The notes under the pieces: model-generated
What the model saw: the letters and a program-made list of their open reading frames with translations, nothing else
Databases searched by the model: none
What the model was told of the DNA's origin: nothing
Shown here: piece after piece, positions 1 to 8,017 of the stretch
Numbering within the stretch: position 1 is the first letter of the stretch
Layout: each line of letters starts with the position of its first letter
Program-made: the position numbers and the translations under genes
DNA from: DATAFO01 sp046728935
GTDB taxonomy: Bacteria > Actinomycetota > Thermoleophilia > Solirubrobacterales > 70-9
Direction: 5' to 3'
NCBI GenBank assembly: GCA_046728935.1
Contig: JBKPFS010000154.1
Span: forward strand, 1 to 48,301
Length of the DNA stretch: 48,301 nt

Positions 1-885
1 GGCGTTCGCCTCGACGGGGTGGACGATCTCGACGCCCTCGATCTCGCCGACCGAGTCGGCGAGGCGGCGGGCCATGGCGTTGGCGTGGGCGGCGTTCTCG
101 AGCCAGAGGTCGCCGCGGAGCAGCGCGTCGAATTGGACGGCGACGAAGCGCATCTTCGAGGCGAGTTGGCCGAGCTGCTTGCGCACGCGGTCGAAGCCCT
201 GGGCGAGGTCGGGGCGCAGGAAGACGACGGCGTCCCCGTAGAGGAGGCCGTTCTTGGTGCAGCCGAAGGAGAGGAGGTCGACGCCGGCGTCGGCGGTGAG
301 CGCGCGCAGCGAGACGTCGAGGGACGCGGCGGCGTTGGCGAGCCGGGCGCCGTCGAGGTGGACCAGCATGTCGAGCGAGTGGGCGGCGTCGGCGATCGCG
401 CCGATCTCCTCCGGCGTGTAGACGGTGCCGAGCTCGGTCGCCTCGGTGATCGAGACGACGCGGGGCTGGGGGAAGTGCTCGTCGGCGCGACGCTCCTCCC
501 AGCGGGCGACGTCGTCCGGGGCGAGCTTGCCATGCTCGGTGGGGACGGCGAGGAGCTTCGTGCCGGCGATTCGCTCCGGGGCGCCGCATTCGTCGACGTT
601 CATGTGGGCGACGTCGGTGCAGATCACTGCCTCGTAGCCGCGGGTGACGGCGTCGAGGCAGGTGACGTTGGCGCCGCTGCCGTTGAAGACGAGGTATGGC
701 TCGGAGTCGGGGCCGAAGTGGTCGCGGAAGCGCTCGCGCACGGCGGCGGTGAAGCGGTCCTCGCCGTAGGAGGGGGCGTGTCCGTGGTTCGCGGCGGCGA
801 TCGCGGCGAGCACGTCCGGGTGCGCCCCGGAGTGGTTGTCGCTGCCGAACCCGCGGGGGCGGTCGCCCGGGTCGTCGGCGCTCAC
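1..885 (-). CDS. Threonine aldolase / beta-eliminating lyase family PLP enzyme (3' end outside window)
   Basis: The minus-strand frame is open from a GTG at 885 to the window edge (295 residues visible, C-terminus missing). It reads as a fold-type I PLP enzyme of the low-specificity L-threonine aldolase family: an early SDNHSG segment, an HLDGAR motif and a CTKNG segment whose Lys211 is the expected Schiff-base lysine. The family cleaves L-threonine or allo-threonine to glycine and acetaldehyde, and other beta-hydroxy amino acids likewise. The GTG overlaps the stop of the upstream SDR gene (GTGA), so the two are translationally coupled in an SDR-aldolase operon. The true substrate is unknown. 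Confidence 0.88.
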   Translation of the reverse strand, partial: MSADDPGDRPRGFGSDNHSGAHPDVLAAIAAANHGHAPSYGEDRFTAAVRERFRDHFGPDSEPYLVFNGSGANVTCLDAVTRGYEAVICTDVAHMNVDECGAPERIAGTKLLAVPTEHGKLAPDDVARWEERRADEHFPQPRVVSITEATELGTVYTPEEIGAIADAAHSLDMLVHLDGARLANAAASLDVSLRALTADAGVDLLSFGCTKNGLLYGDAVVFLRPDLAQGFDRVRKQLGQLASKMRFVAVQFDALLRGDLWLENAAHANAMARRLADSVGEIEGVEIVHPVEANA

Positions 886-1595
886 GGGAACAGGGGCAGG
901 CGCTTGCCGCTCATCTTCGCGCCGGCGTCGGAGCACAGGAAGGCGATCGCCTCGGCGATGTCCTCGGCGGGGGTGAAGGTCTTGAACGGCTTATCGGGAT
1001 TCTCGGCGCGCATCTGGGGGGTGAGGATCGCGTTGACGACGACGACGTTCGCGGTCGCCGGGGATTCGGCGTCGCGGAAGGAGGCGGCGAGCGCGAGCGT
1101 CCAGGCTTCGGCGGCCGCCTTCGCCGCGGCGTACGAGGCGTTGGTGCCGTCGGGTGTCTGGGCCTGGGAGGAGGAGACGAGGACGAAGCGGCCGTGCTCG
1201 CTGGCGGCGAGCGGCTCGTAGAACGCGCGGGTGGCGTGCTGGACCGTGCGCACGAGGAGGTCGTGGAGCCAGTCGTAGTCGGAGAGCGGGGCCTCGGCGA
1301 GCGGCTGCCCACCGCGCCAGCCGCCGACGAGGTGGAGGAGGCCGTCGACGCCGTCGAAGCGGTCGGCGAGGGTGTTCGCCCAGTCGCGGGCGGCGTCCTC
1401 GTCGAGGAGGTCGACGGCGTGGGCGTCGAGGCGCTCGGCTCGGAGGTCGAGGTCGGTAGCGAGGGAGCCGAGCCGGTCCTGGTTGACGTCGGTGAGGGCG
1501 AGGGTGGCGCCGGCTTCGGCGAGGCGGCGGGCGACGACGGGGCCGAGTCCGCCGGCTGCGCCGGCGATCGCGATCACGCGGCGGTCGAGGTTCAC
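882..1595 (-). CDS. Short-chain dehydrogenase/reductase (SDR)
   Basis: 237 residues, the usual length of a classical SDR. A Rossmann nucleotide-binding turn (AGAAGGLG, about residues 11-18) opens the protein, and the catalytic Tyr and Lys are in SYAAAK, preceded by a serine-rich strand (VLVSSS). The cofactor is NAD(H) or NADP(H); the substrate cannot be read from sequence. Its ATG overlaps the stop of the DUF6421 gene by four bases (ATGA) and its stop overlaps the aldolase start, so all three genes are tightly coupled. By context it may oxidise or reduce a beta-hydroxy amino acid or an aldehyde handled by the aldolase. Confidence 0.9.
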   Translation of the reverse strand: MNLDRRVIAIAGAAGGLGPVVARRLAEAGATLALTDVNQDRLGSLATDLDLRAERLDAHAVDLLDEDAARDWANTLADRFDGVDGLLHLVGGWRGGQPLAEAPLSDYDWLHDLLVRTVQHATRAFYEPLAASEHGRFVLVSSSQAQTPDGTNASYAAAKAAAEAWTLALAASFRDAESPATANVVVVNAILTPQMRAENPDKPFKTFTPAEDIAEAIAFLCSDAGAKMSGKRLPLFP

Positions 1596-3730
1596 GCCGC
1601 GGACGCTACTGATTCACGAGGCGGGCGCTCGAGGGCGGGCTCGACCTTTGGCAGCAGTTGCGCGTAGAAGAGGCTGAGGGGGAATTCGTCGTCCTTGACG
1701 AGATCCACGAGCTCCTTGGGCTCCTCGACGGCGGGCAGCTCGCGCGTCGCCTTGGCCCATACGGAGGTCTCGGCTGGGGCCACGTATTCGGAGACGAGGT
1801 CGTGGGCGGCGATCCACTGGGAGAGCTTGGAGCGATCGATGCCGGAGTGGTAGAGGTCGTGGACGCGCTCACGGAGCGCGGCGACGCCGTCGGGGAGGCG
1901 GTTCCAGTCGATCGTGAGTCGGTTGTCGGTCCAGTGGAGGTAGCGCTCGCGGTGCAGGAAGGCGAAGAGGAGCTGGCCGCCGAGCCCGTCGTAGTTGCGC
2001 ACCCGGTTGCCAGTGATCGGGAAGCGGAAGAGGCGGTCGAAGAGGATCGCGTATTGGACGTGGCGGGCGAAGGCGAAGCCCTCGCGCTCCAGTTTCACCG
2101 CTTCGCCGAAGGCGGTGAGGTCGCAGCGGAGCTCCTCGAGGGAGTACATCCAGTAGGGGCTGCGCTGGCGGATCATGAAGGGGTCGAAGGGGAGGTCGCC
2201 GCGCATGTGGGTGCGGTCGTGGATCAGGTCCCAGAGCACGTACGCGTCGCGGGAGAGCTCGGGTGAGGTCAGGAGGCAGGCGGCGTCGGGGGGCAGGTTG
2301 AGGCGCAGGACGTCGGCGGCGGCGCCGCAGACGCGGCGGAAGCGCTCGGCCTCGCGGTCGCAGAAGATGGCGCCGAAGTAGGAGGGCGGGCGCTCCTTCG
2401 TGGAGAAGGTCTCCGGGAAGAGGACGGCGCACTCGGAGTCGTAGCCGGCGGTGTAGTCAACGAGCGTGACCGGGACGAATTTCGGGTTGTCGTAGCGGTC
2501 GCGCTCGAGCTCGGCGATCCAGTCGGGCCAGGGGGCGCGGACGATGAGCGCCTCGAAGCAGGTGTCCGGGGAGGCGTTTTGCTTGTACATGGGGAAGACG
2601 CAGAGGTGCTCGATGCCGTCGCGGCGGTCGCGCTCGGGGTGGAAGGCCTCGAGGGAGCGGATGAAGTCGGGCTTGCCGAAGCCGCCGGTGGTCCAGGCGC
2701 CGAGGTCGTCGGTGAGGGCGTCGATGTAGTCGCTCTGGTGGGGGAAGTGGCGCTTGAGCGCGAAGACGGAGTCGGAGATGGAGGCGACGAGGGTGCGGAG
2801 GCGGTCGGGGTCATGCTTGCGGGTGTCGATGGAGCCGTCGGGCTCTTGGATGAGGCGCAGCTCGTCGACGGTGTGGCGGAGGGTCATCCAGGCGGGATCG
2901 GCGGATGCGGGGGAGGCGGTGGTGCCGCCAGAGCCGGTGAACGCGGGTTGGGCGCTCCAGTAGGCGAGGTTGAGGAGCAGGTTCTCGTGGTCGAGGTCGG
3001 TGATGCAGTCGTCGCCGAAGAGGTCGGAGTCGGCGAGCACGGTGACGCGGCCGGCGCCGTAGGTGGTGGCGGCGGCGAGTGGGGCGCCGGGGGAGGAGGC
3101 GGTGTCGTGGGCGCGAGCGATGGTGCGGGCGCCGTTGGCGAGCGCGAGGGTGAGGGTGCCGGCGCGGTAGAAGCAGGCCTGGTCGACGCGGGTGAGGAGG
3201 TCGGGGGCGGCGACGTCGTCGTTGGCGCGGGGCGCGGGCCCGGGGTCGAGGGCGGCGAGGATCCAGGAGGGGGCGTCGCCGTGGTGGTGCTCGTAGTCCT
3301 GCACGGTGGCGGTCTCGATTCGCACGCCGAAGCGGGAGAGGAGCTGGTTCAGGTTGTTGCCGTATTTGTCCTGCTCGGTTTCGCCGAGGACGATGAGGCC
3401 GCCGCCGCGGCTCACGAAGTCGTCGATGGCGTCGAGCTCGGCGGGGGAGAGGAGCGGGGAGCCGCCGTTGACGGTCGCCTCCCACTTCGGCTCGGAGGGG
3501 TGGGCGATGACGAGCACGTCGGCGTCGGCGAGCGCGCGGGCGTCAAGGGGGCCGGTGGTGTGGGCGGCGACGTCGAAGTCGCGGGCCGCGAGGGCGGAGG
3601 CGGCGCGGGCGAGGGAGGAGTCGGCGGGGTGTGCGGGTTGGATCGAGCGGGCGACGTCGGGGCGGATGGTCCAGGCCTCGGAGTGGGATTCGTCGAAGAG
3701 GATGCGGGCGAGCTTGGGGTGGGTCGTCAT
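1592..3730 (-). CDS. DUF6421 family protein of unknown function
   Basis: 712 residues from an ATG at 3730; a longer frame upstream is low-complexity and would run into the divergent regulator. The N-terminal ~230 residues look like a class I glutamine-amidotransferase-like or ThuA-like fold (alternating strands such as ADVLVIAHPSEP and GGGLIVLGETE). The large C-terminal part matches what I know as DUF6421 and holds an HDRTH motif (residues 504-508) followed by an EELRCDL segment, which resembles a metal-binding HxxxH plus acidic arrangement. No function is established. It leads the operon with the SDR and aldolase and is divergent from an AsnC-type regulator 73 bp away. Confidence 0.8.
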   Translation of the reverse strand: MTTHPKLARILFDESHSEAWTIRPDVARSIQPAHPADSSLARAASALAARDFDVAAHTTGPLDARALADADVLVIAHPSEPKWEATVNGGSPLLSPAELDAIDDFVSRGGGLIVLGETEQDKYGNNLNQLLSRFGVRIETATVQDYEHHHGDAPSWILAALDPGPAPRANDDVAAPDLLTRVDQACFYRAGTLTLALANGARTIARAHDTASSPGAPLAAATTYGAGRVTVLADSDLFGDDCITDLDHENLLLNLAYWSAQPAFTGSGGTTASPASADPAWMTLRHTVDELRLIQEPDGSIDTRKHDPDRLRTLVASISDSVFALKRHFPHQSDYIDALTDDLGAWTTGGFGKPDFIRSLEAFHPERDRRDGIEHLCVFPMYKQNASPDTCFEALIVRAPWPDWIAELERDRYDNPKFVPVTLVDYTAGYDSECAVLFPETFSTKERPPSYFGAIFCDREAERFRRVCGAAADVLRLNLPPDAACLLTSPELSRDAYVLWDLIHDRTHMRGDLPFDPFMIRQRSPYWMYSLEELRCDLTAFGEAVKLEREGFAFARHVQYAILFDRLFRFPITGNRVRNYDGLGGQLLFAFLHRERYLHWTDNRLTIDWNRLPDGVAALRERVHDLYHSGIDRSKLSQWIAAHDLVSEYVAPAETSVWAKATRELPAVEEPKELVDLVKDDEFPLSLFYAQLLPKVEPALERPPRESVASAA

Positions 3731-3803
3731 GGTGGGTTTCGAACGGTAGAGGGCGGGTCGGTCGGCGTCAATGGCGATTCCGCCGCGCGTGTGCGCAAGA
3801 ATA

Positions 3804-4247
3804 ATGCGTATGGACGCGGTTGATCGCAGGATTCTTACGCTGCTGACGGAGGATGGGCGGCGTACATACGACGACATCGCGGGGCGGGTGCGGTTGTCGG
3901 CGCCGTCGGTGAAGCGGCGGGTCGACAAGCTGAGGGCGTCGGGGGCCCTGCGGGCGTTCACGGCCGTGGTCGATCACGCGGCGCTGGGATGGGGGACGGA
4001 GGCGCTGGTGGAGCTCTTCTACCGGCCGGGGACGACGCTGGATGAGGTGGCGCGGACGCTGGGGGACCACTCGGAGGTGGTCGAGGCGTGGAGCGTCACT
4101 GGCGAGGCGGATGCGATCGCGCGGGTGCGGACGGAGGACAACGCGGATCTGGAGCGGTTGATCATCGATTTACAGCGCGGTGGGTTGGTGGTGCGCACGC
4201 GCTCGCAGGTGGTGCTCTCGCGGTTGGTTCACCACGGGCCGGAGTGA
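3804..4247 (+). CDS. Lrp/AsnC family transcriptional regulator
   Basis: About 147 residues from the ATG at 3804 (a second ATG at 3810 is equally possible). The N-terminus is an AsnC-type winged helix-turn-helix (MDAVDRRILTLLTEDGR, then SAPSVKRRVDKL as recognition helix). The C-terminal ~75 residues form the RAM/AsnC ligand-binding domain (EVVEAWSVTGEADA is its typical core). Members sense amino acids or small effectors and usually control the adjacent divergent operon. Here that is the DUF6421-SDR-aldolase set, with the shared control region at 3731-3803. Confidence 0.9.
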   Translation: MRMDAVDRRILTLLTEDGRRTYDDIAGRVRLSAPSVKRRVDKLRASGALRAFTAVVDHAALGWGTEALVELFYRPGTTLDEVARTLGDHSEVVEAWSVTGEADAIARVRTEDNADLERLIIDLQRGGLVVRTRSQVVLSRLVHHGPE

Positions 4248-4334
4248 GCCTCTCCGCTTTCGCCACGCCGGCGCGCCGCTTTCGACGCGCTTTGCGTGCC
4301 ACGCGTATCGGAAGCGAACGTATGTTCGTGCGCG

Positions 4335-5123
4335 ATGAGATCGCGACTGATCAACCGGCGCCAGCAGGGCGACCTCGGTGAGGCGTCCGCGATCGGGTGG
4401 CTTACGCGGATGGGGGCAACGGTCCTAATCCCGTTTGGACACAGCCCGGACTACGACCTTGTCGCTGACGTCGATGATCAGTTGCTTCGAATTCAGGTCA
4501 AGACATCGACCTACGTCGAGACCACACCGAGTGGACAGCGTCGCTACCAGGTGCAAATCGCTACGAATGGCGGAAATCAGAGTTGGTCCGGCGTCGCCAA
4601 GAGGTTCGATCCGTCGCGATTTGATCTCCTCTTCGTGCTCACGGGAGACGGGCGGCGATGGCTGATCCCGGCGCACAACATAGGGGGCGAAACCGGTATC
4701 AACGTCGGAGGTCCAAAGTACGCGCACTTCGAGGTTGAGGCAGGTCGCGCCATCACGCGGCTCGTCTATGGAAGCGGAGGTCCACCCCTACAATCCAAGA
4801 CCCATCGGGGGAGCGCCGACGTGGGAGAGTCGGGCGAGACTGTAAATCTCGTGCCTCGATTGCTGAGTGGGTTCGAATCCCACCTCCCCCATTCCGAGCC
4901 GGCTCCTTCCCCAGCGCCACGTCTTCGGCCCTCGAAGTACGAGCGAAGGCTTGGCAAGAACGGCATGGCGGTGATCAATCAGAAGCGGCGCGTGACGCTG
5001 CCGCAGGACGCACTCCTCGCCGCAGGACTGCGCGACGGGGACTGCGTTCGGGCCACAGCCGAAGGTTCCGGGCGGATCGTGCTCGAGAAGGTGGGACTCC
5101 CAGTGTGGGCTGAGCCCAACTAG
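4335..5123 (+). CDS. PD-(D/E)XK homing-endonuclease-like protein, frame continuing through tRNA-Tyr into an AbrB domain
   Basis: 262 residues from an ATG at 4335. Residues 1-~150 form a PD-(D/E)XK nuclease with Glu16 (GDLGEAS), Asp41 (PDYDLVAD) and Gln54-x-Lys56 (IQVKTS). As I recall, this is the residue set and spacing of the I-Ssp6803I-like homing endonucleases (group I intron endonuclease family). The frame then runs without a stop through a tRNA-Tyr gene (4807-4891, giving a junk-like peptide) and on into a SpoVT/AbrB-type swapped-hairpin domain (residues ~211-262). Base composition is visibly less GC-rich than the neighbours, which suggests transfer. The real endonuclease may be functional only up to the tRNA, and the AbrB part may be a separate gene. 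Confidence 0.65.
   Translation: MRSRLINRRQQGDLGEASAIGWLTRMGATVLIPFGHSPDYDLVADVDDQLLRIQVKTSTYVETTPSGQRRYQVQIATNGGNQSWSGVAKRFDPSRFDLLFVLTGDGRRWLIPAHNIGGETGINVGGPKYAHFEVEAGRAITRLVYGSGGPPLQSKTHRGSADVGESGETVNLVPRLLSGFESHLPHSEPAPSPAPRLRPSKYERRLGKNGMAVINQKRRVTLPQDALLAAGLRDGDCVRATAEGSGRIVLEKVGLPVWAEPN
4807..4891 (+). tRNA. tRNA-Tyr (anticodon GTA)
   Basis: An 85-nt cloverleaf can be folded by hand. The acceptor is GGGGGAG/CTCCCCC with discriminator A at 4891; the D stem is CCGA/TCGG with a GG-containing loop; the anticodon stem is CGAGA/TCTCG with loop CTGTAAA (anticodon 4842-4844); the T arm is GTGGG-TTCGAAT-CCCAC. The long variable region (about 15 nt) fits the class II form of bacterial tRNA-Tyr. 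No CCA is encoded. Position 8 is C rather than the near-universal U, and position 14 is C rather than A. The gene lies inside the open frame of the endonuclease-like gene. Confidence 0.85.
4965..5123 (+). CDS. AbrB/SpoVT-type DNA-binding protein (alternative internal start)
   Basis: A 52-residue product would begin at the ATG at 4965, in the same frame as the longer endonuclease-like reading. NQKRRVTLPQDALLAAGL and the following GD-rich turn with IVLEK are the pattern of a MazE/AbrB/SpoVT swapped-hairpin beta-barrel, which binds DNA as a dimer and is common in antitoxins and transition-state regulators. No toxin partner is adjacent. Only weak ribosome-binding sequence is visible. I list it because the tRNA between the nuclease and this domain makes a single long polypeptide doubtful. 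It is followed directly by a strong hairpin. Confidence 0.5.
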   Translation: MAVINQKRRVTLPQDALLAAGLRDGDCVRATAEGSGRIVLEKVGLPVWAEPN

Positions 5124-5156
5124 ATGGGGCAGCGACCTCCCTGGTCGCTGCCCCAT
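5124..5156 (+). terminator. Strong hairpin, probable bidirectional terminator
   Basis: A perfect 14-bp inverted repeat (ATGGGGCAGCGACC and its complement) around a 5-nt loop TCCCT begins right after the TAG of the AbrB frame. No U tract follows, as is common in GC-rich actinobacteria. It separates the rightward endonuclease/tRNA/AbrB unit from the leftward csbD gene. Confidence 0.7.
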
Positions 5157-5213
5157 GACGGTAGTTCCATGCGCCCGGTTGGCGCGTCCTGCCTGGGCCA
5201 GCGCAGCTGGCGC

Positions 5214-5429
5214 CTAACGATCCTTCCGCTCGCCGCCGGTGAGCGCGTCCTTGACCTTGTCGGCGAGCTCGCTCACCCGCTCCTTTACCGAGCCGGCCGC
5301 CCGGTCGACCTTGCCCTCTCGCTGAAGCTTCTCGTCGTCGGTCAAATCGCCCGCCGCCTCCTTGACCCGTCCCTTGGCCTCGTCGAGGTTGCTGGGCACT
5401 TCCGTCCCGCCCTCTCGCTCCTGAGACAC
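5214..5429 (-). CDS. CsbD family stress protein
   Basis: 71 residues from a GTG at 5429, chosen because a good ribosome-binding site (GGAAGGAG) lies five bases upstream; longer frames are low-complexity. The sequence has the CsbD pattern of a small, charged helical bundle: NLDEAKGRVKEAAGDLTDD, then LQREGKVDRAAGSVKE. CsbD proteins accumulate in general stress responses of Bacillus and many other bacteria; the molecular function is unknown. It is transcribed alone, toward the terminator hairpin at 5124-5156. Confidence 0.85.
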   Translation of the reverse strand: MSQEREGGTEVPSNLDEAKGRVKEAAGDLTDDEKLQREGKVDRAAGSVKERVSELADKVKDALTGGERKDR

Positions 5430-5595
5430 GTCGACTCCTTCCGCTTGCTTGCGTCGGTCCGCGCACGGCGCGGCCCCCCAAGCAGGACAGGGGATTCCCG
5501 ACCGGGCATGATCGAAACCTGCACGCCTGGCCGCGCCCGCAGGCGACCCGATCCCTTGCCCGCCGCGCACACCGCGCATATGCTCCGCGCCGAGC

Positions 5596-6756
5596 TCAGG
5601 CCAACTTGCGCAGCCGCTGAGCCTCGGGCAGCTGCTTCAGCTTCTTCAGCGTGTTGTTCTCGATCTGCCGAATCCGCTCGCGGGTGACCCCGAACGCCCG
5701 GCCCACCTCCTCGAGCGTGAGCGGCTCGTGCCCGCGCAACCCGTACCGCAGCTCGATCACCTGGCGCTCCCGCTCCGGTAGCGCGTCGAGCGCCTTCTGA
5801 ATGTCCTCGCGCTGCAGATTCTCAGTAGCCGCCTCGAACGGCTCCTCCGTCGCATCGTCCGCGACGAAATCCCCGAGCTCCGACTCCTCCTCGTCCCCGA
5901 CCGGCTTCTCCAGCGAGATTGGCATCTGCGCCACGCGCAGGATGTCCCGCACCTCCCGCACGGACACCTTGAGCTCGGCGGCGATCTCGTGCGGCTCCGG
6001 CTCGCGCCCCAGCCGCTGCACCAGCTGGCGCTCTACGTGCGCGACCCGATTCAACTTCTCAACCATGTGAACCGGAATCCGGATCGTCCTCGCCTTGTCG
6101 GCGATCGCCCTCGTCACCGCCTGGCGAATCCACCACGTGGCATACGTCGAGAACTTGTAGCCGCGCCGGTAATCGAACTTCTCCACCGCCCGAATCAGCC
6201 CCAGCGATCCCTCCTGAATCAGATCGAGGAAGCTCAACCCGCGCCCCAGATATCCCTTGGCGATCGAAACCACCAGCCGCAAATTGGCCTCGACCATGTG
6301 CCGCTTCGCCGCCATGTCCCCCTTCTCGATCCGCTGCGCGAGCTCGACCTCCTCCTCGGCGGTCAGCAGCTCGACCCGTCCGATCGAGCGCAGATACAGC
6401 CGCAACGAATCCAGGCTCGGCTCGACCGTCAGGTCGAGCTCCGGCTTCTTAGTCTGATCGGACGCGCCCTCCCCCTTCGCCTCCTTGTACGCCGTCAGCC
6501 CGTCCTCGGCGATCACGTCCACGCCCTGCTCGACGAGGTAGGCGTGCAGATCGCGAACCTGCTCCTTGGTTACCTCCACCTCCTCGAGCGTCGACGAAAT
6601 CTCCTCGAACGTGAGATAACCGCGCTCGCCGCCCTGCGCGATCAGCGCTTGCAGCTCATCCGAATCCGGGAGCGCGGCGTCTCCGTTCTCGAGCTCCGCG
6701 CCCGTGGCGTCCCCCGTCCCCTCTCCGCTAAGCAGGCCCTCAGCCTTCTCGGCCAC
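5596..6756 (-). CDS. rpoD: Principal RNA polymerase sigma factor (group 1 sigma-70, RpoD/SigA)
   Basis: 386 residues from a GTG at 6756 preceded by GGAGGAGAGGG. All regions of a housekeeping sigma are present. Region 1.1 holds RGYLTFEEISSTL. Region 1.2 holds DSLRLYLRSIGRVELLT. Region 2 holds NLRLVVSIAKGYLGRGLSF, then FDYRRGYKFSTYATWWIRQA with the aromatic melting residues. Region 3 holds RIPVHMVEKLNR. Region 4 ends in a helix-turn-helix (TLEEVGRAFGVTRERIRQIE) that reads the -35 box. Region 1.1 marks it as group 1, the essential vegetative factor. It is divergent from folE2, with the promoters in 6757-6919. Confidence 0.93.
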   Translation of the reverse strand: MAEKAEGLLSGEGTGDATGAELENGDAALPDSDELQALIAQGGERGYLTFEEISSTLEEVEVTKEQVRDLHAYLVEQGVDVIAEDGLTAYKEAKGEGASDQTKKPELDLTVEPSLDSLRLYLRSIGRVELLTAEEEVELAQRIEKGDMAAKRHMVEANLRLVVSIAKGYLGRGLSFLDLIQEGSLGLIRAVEKFDYRRGYKFSTYATWWIRQAVTRAIADKARTIRIPVHMVEKLNRVAHVERQLVQRLGREPEPHEIAAELKVSVREVRDILRVAQMPISLEKPVGDEEESELGDFVADDATEEPFEAATENLQREDIQKALDALPERERQVIELRYGLRGHEPLTLEEVGRAFGVTRERIRQIENNTLKKLKQLPEAQRLRKLA

Positions 6757-6919
6757 TAGCTGTTCCCTCTCCTCCGGTGGTCTGAGCGGCGCGAAGTATA
6801 GGGCGGTGAACACCCCTTTCGGCGCACTCCGGCTGGCCGTGTGACCAGTCTCACCAACCGCTCGAACCCCGTTCTGCGGGAGACCCACAAAACGCGGTGT
6901 GCCACCCTGTTGGAAGCTA

Positions 6920-7951
6920 ATGAGCGAGACGAGCCAGACCCTCTCCCCCACCCCCGACGTCCAGGCCGGCCGCCCCGCGACCGAGGTCAGCCTGACCCGC
7001 GTCGGCGTGCGCGGCGTGGAGAAGGTGATCCACGTCAACGGCGCCGGCCCCAGCGAGGCCGCATCACGCGAGGCGAACGGGTCCCTCTACCTCGCCCACC
7101 TCGAATGCCTCGTCGACCTCAACCCCCGCCAGGCCGGCGTCCACATGTCGCGCTTCGAGGAGGTCGTCAACGAGGCGATCGACAACGTCGTCCTCTCCGA
7201 GACCCTGCGCGCGGAGGAGCTCGCCGCGCACATCGCCCAGCAGGTGCGCGAGCGGCAGCAGGGGATCCGCGCGGAGGTGCGCATCGCCGCCCGATATCCG
7301 GAGACCGTGCGCACCCCCGAATCCGGCGTCGAGACGCAGGAGCTCTACACCCTCCATGGCGTCGCCGTCGTCTCCGAGCGCGGCACCCGCACCCTCACCG
7401 GCGTCGAGGCACAGGGCATGACCGCCTGCCCCTGCGCCCAGGAGCTCCTGACCGGCCGCTCCCGCGAGCGCCTCGCCGCCGACGGCTTCACCGACGACGA
7501 GATCGAGCGCGTCTTCCGCGCCGTCCCCGTCGCGACCCACAACCAGCGCGGCATCGGCACCCTCCACCTCGGCCGCCCGGAGGGCCTCGCCCTCGACATC
7601 GACGCCCGCGACCTCCTCCACATCGTCGAGCACTCGATGAGCTCGGAGATCTACGAGCTGATGAAGCGCTCCGACGAGGCGGCCGTCGTCGAGCGCGCGC
7701 ACCGCAACCCCCGCTTCGTCGAGGACGTCGTGCGGGAGATGGTCCGCCGCGTCGCCGACGCGTACCCGGCCCTCGCCGACGGCGGCTTCGTCCTCGCCCG
7801 CCAGGAGAACCTGGAGACGATCCACCGCCACTCCGTCGTCGCCGAGCGCTCCGGCCTGCTCTCCGAGATCCTCGCCGAGCTCGCCGAGGGGGAGCATTCA
7901 CGCCACCACGTCACCGAGCGCGAGTGGCTCGAGGCGCCGTGTTCGGACTGA
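6920..7951 (+). CDS. folE2: GTP cyclohydrolase FolE2 (type IB)
   Basis: 343 residues from the ATG at 6920. The sequence follows the FolE2/MptA family: SLTRVGVRGVEK near the N-terminus, an EGRG-like strand, TACPCAQELL holding the metal-binding cysteine, THNQRGIGTLHL, and the HIVEHSMSSEIYELMKR segment with conserved His/Glu. The enzyme converts GTP to dihydroneopterin triphosphate, the first step of folate synthesis. FolE2 tolerates various metals and often replaces or backs up zinc-dependent FolE under zinc limitation. No Zur-like operator is evident upstream. It is monocistronic, convergent with pgsA. Confidence 0.92.
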   Translation: MSETSQTLSPTPDVQAGRPATEVSLTRVGVRGVEKVIHVNGAGPSEAASREANGSLYLAHLECLVDLNPRQAGVHMSRFEEVVNEAIDNVVLSETLRAEELAAHIAQQVRERQQGIRAEVRIAARYPETVRTPESGVETQELYTLHGVAVVSERGTRTLTGVEAQGMTACPCAQELLTGRSRERLAADGFTDDEIERVFRAVPVATHNQRGIGTLHLGRPEGLALDIDARDLLHIVEHSMSSEIYELMKRSDEAAVVERAHRNPRFVEDVVREMVRRVADAYPALADGGFVLARQENLETIHRHSVVAERSGLLSEILAELAEGEHSRHHVTEREWLEAPCSD

Positions 7952-8017
7952 GGCGGCCGCTGCAAAGCGTCGCATCTCGCGGTCACCGCGCTCGCCTCTC
8001 GCTCATGTAGGTCTCTA

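Noticed and set aside
19..1221. Long plus-strand frame of 400 codons over the aldolase and SDR
   Set aside because: Its translation is low-complexity Gly/Val/Ala/Glu-rich, as is usual for the antisense of a GC-rich gene, and the minus strand holds clear enzyme motifs.
2579..3823. 414-codon plus-strand frame opposite DUF6421
   Set aside because: Gly/Val/Glu-rich antisense shadow; no motif, and the minus-strand gene is well supported.
5492..5516. GGGATTCCCGACCGGGCATGAT, like a fifth copy of the palindrome upstream of csbD
   Set aside because: The left arm and the spacing do not fit the 8-5-8 layout.
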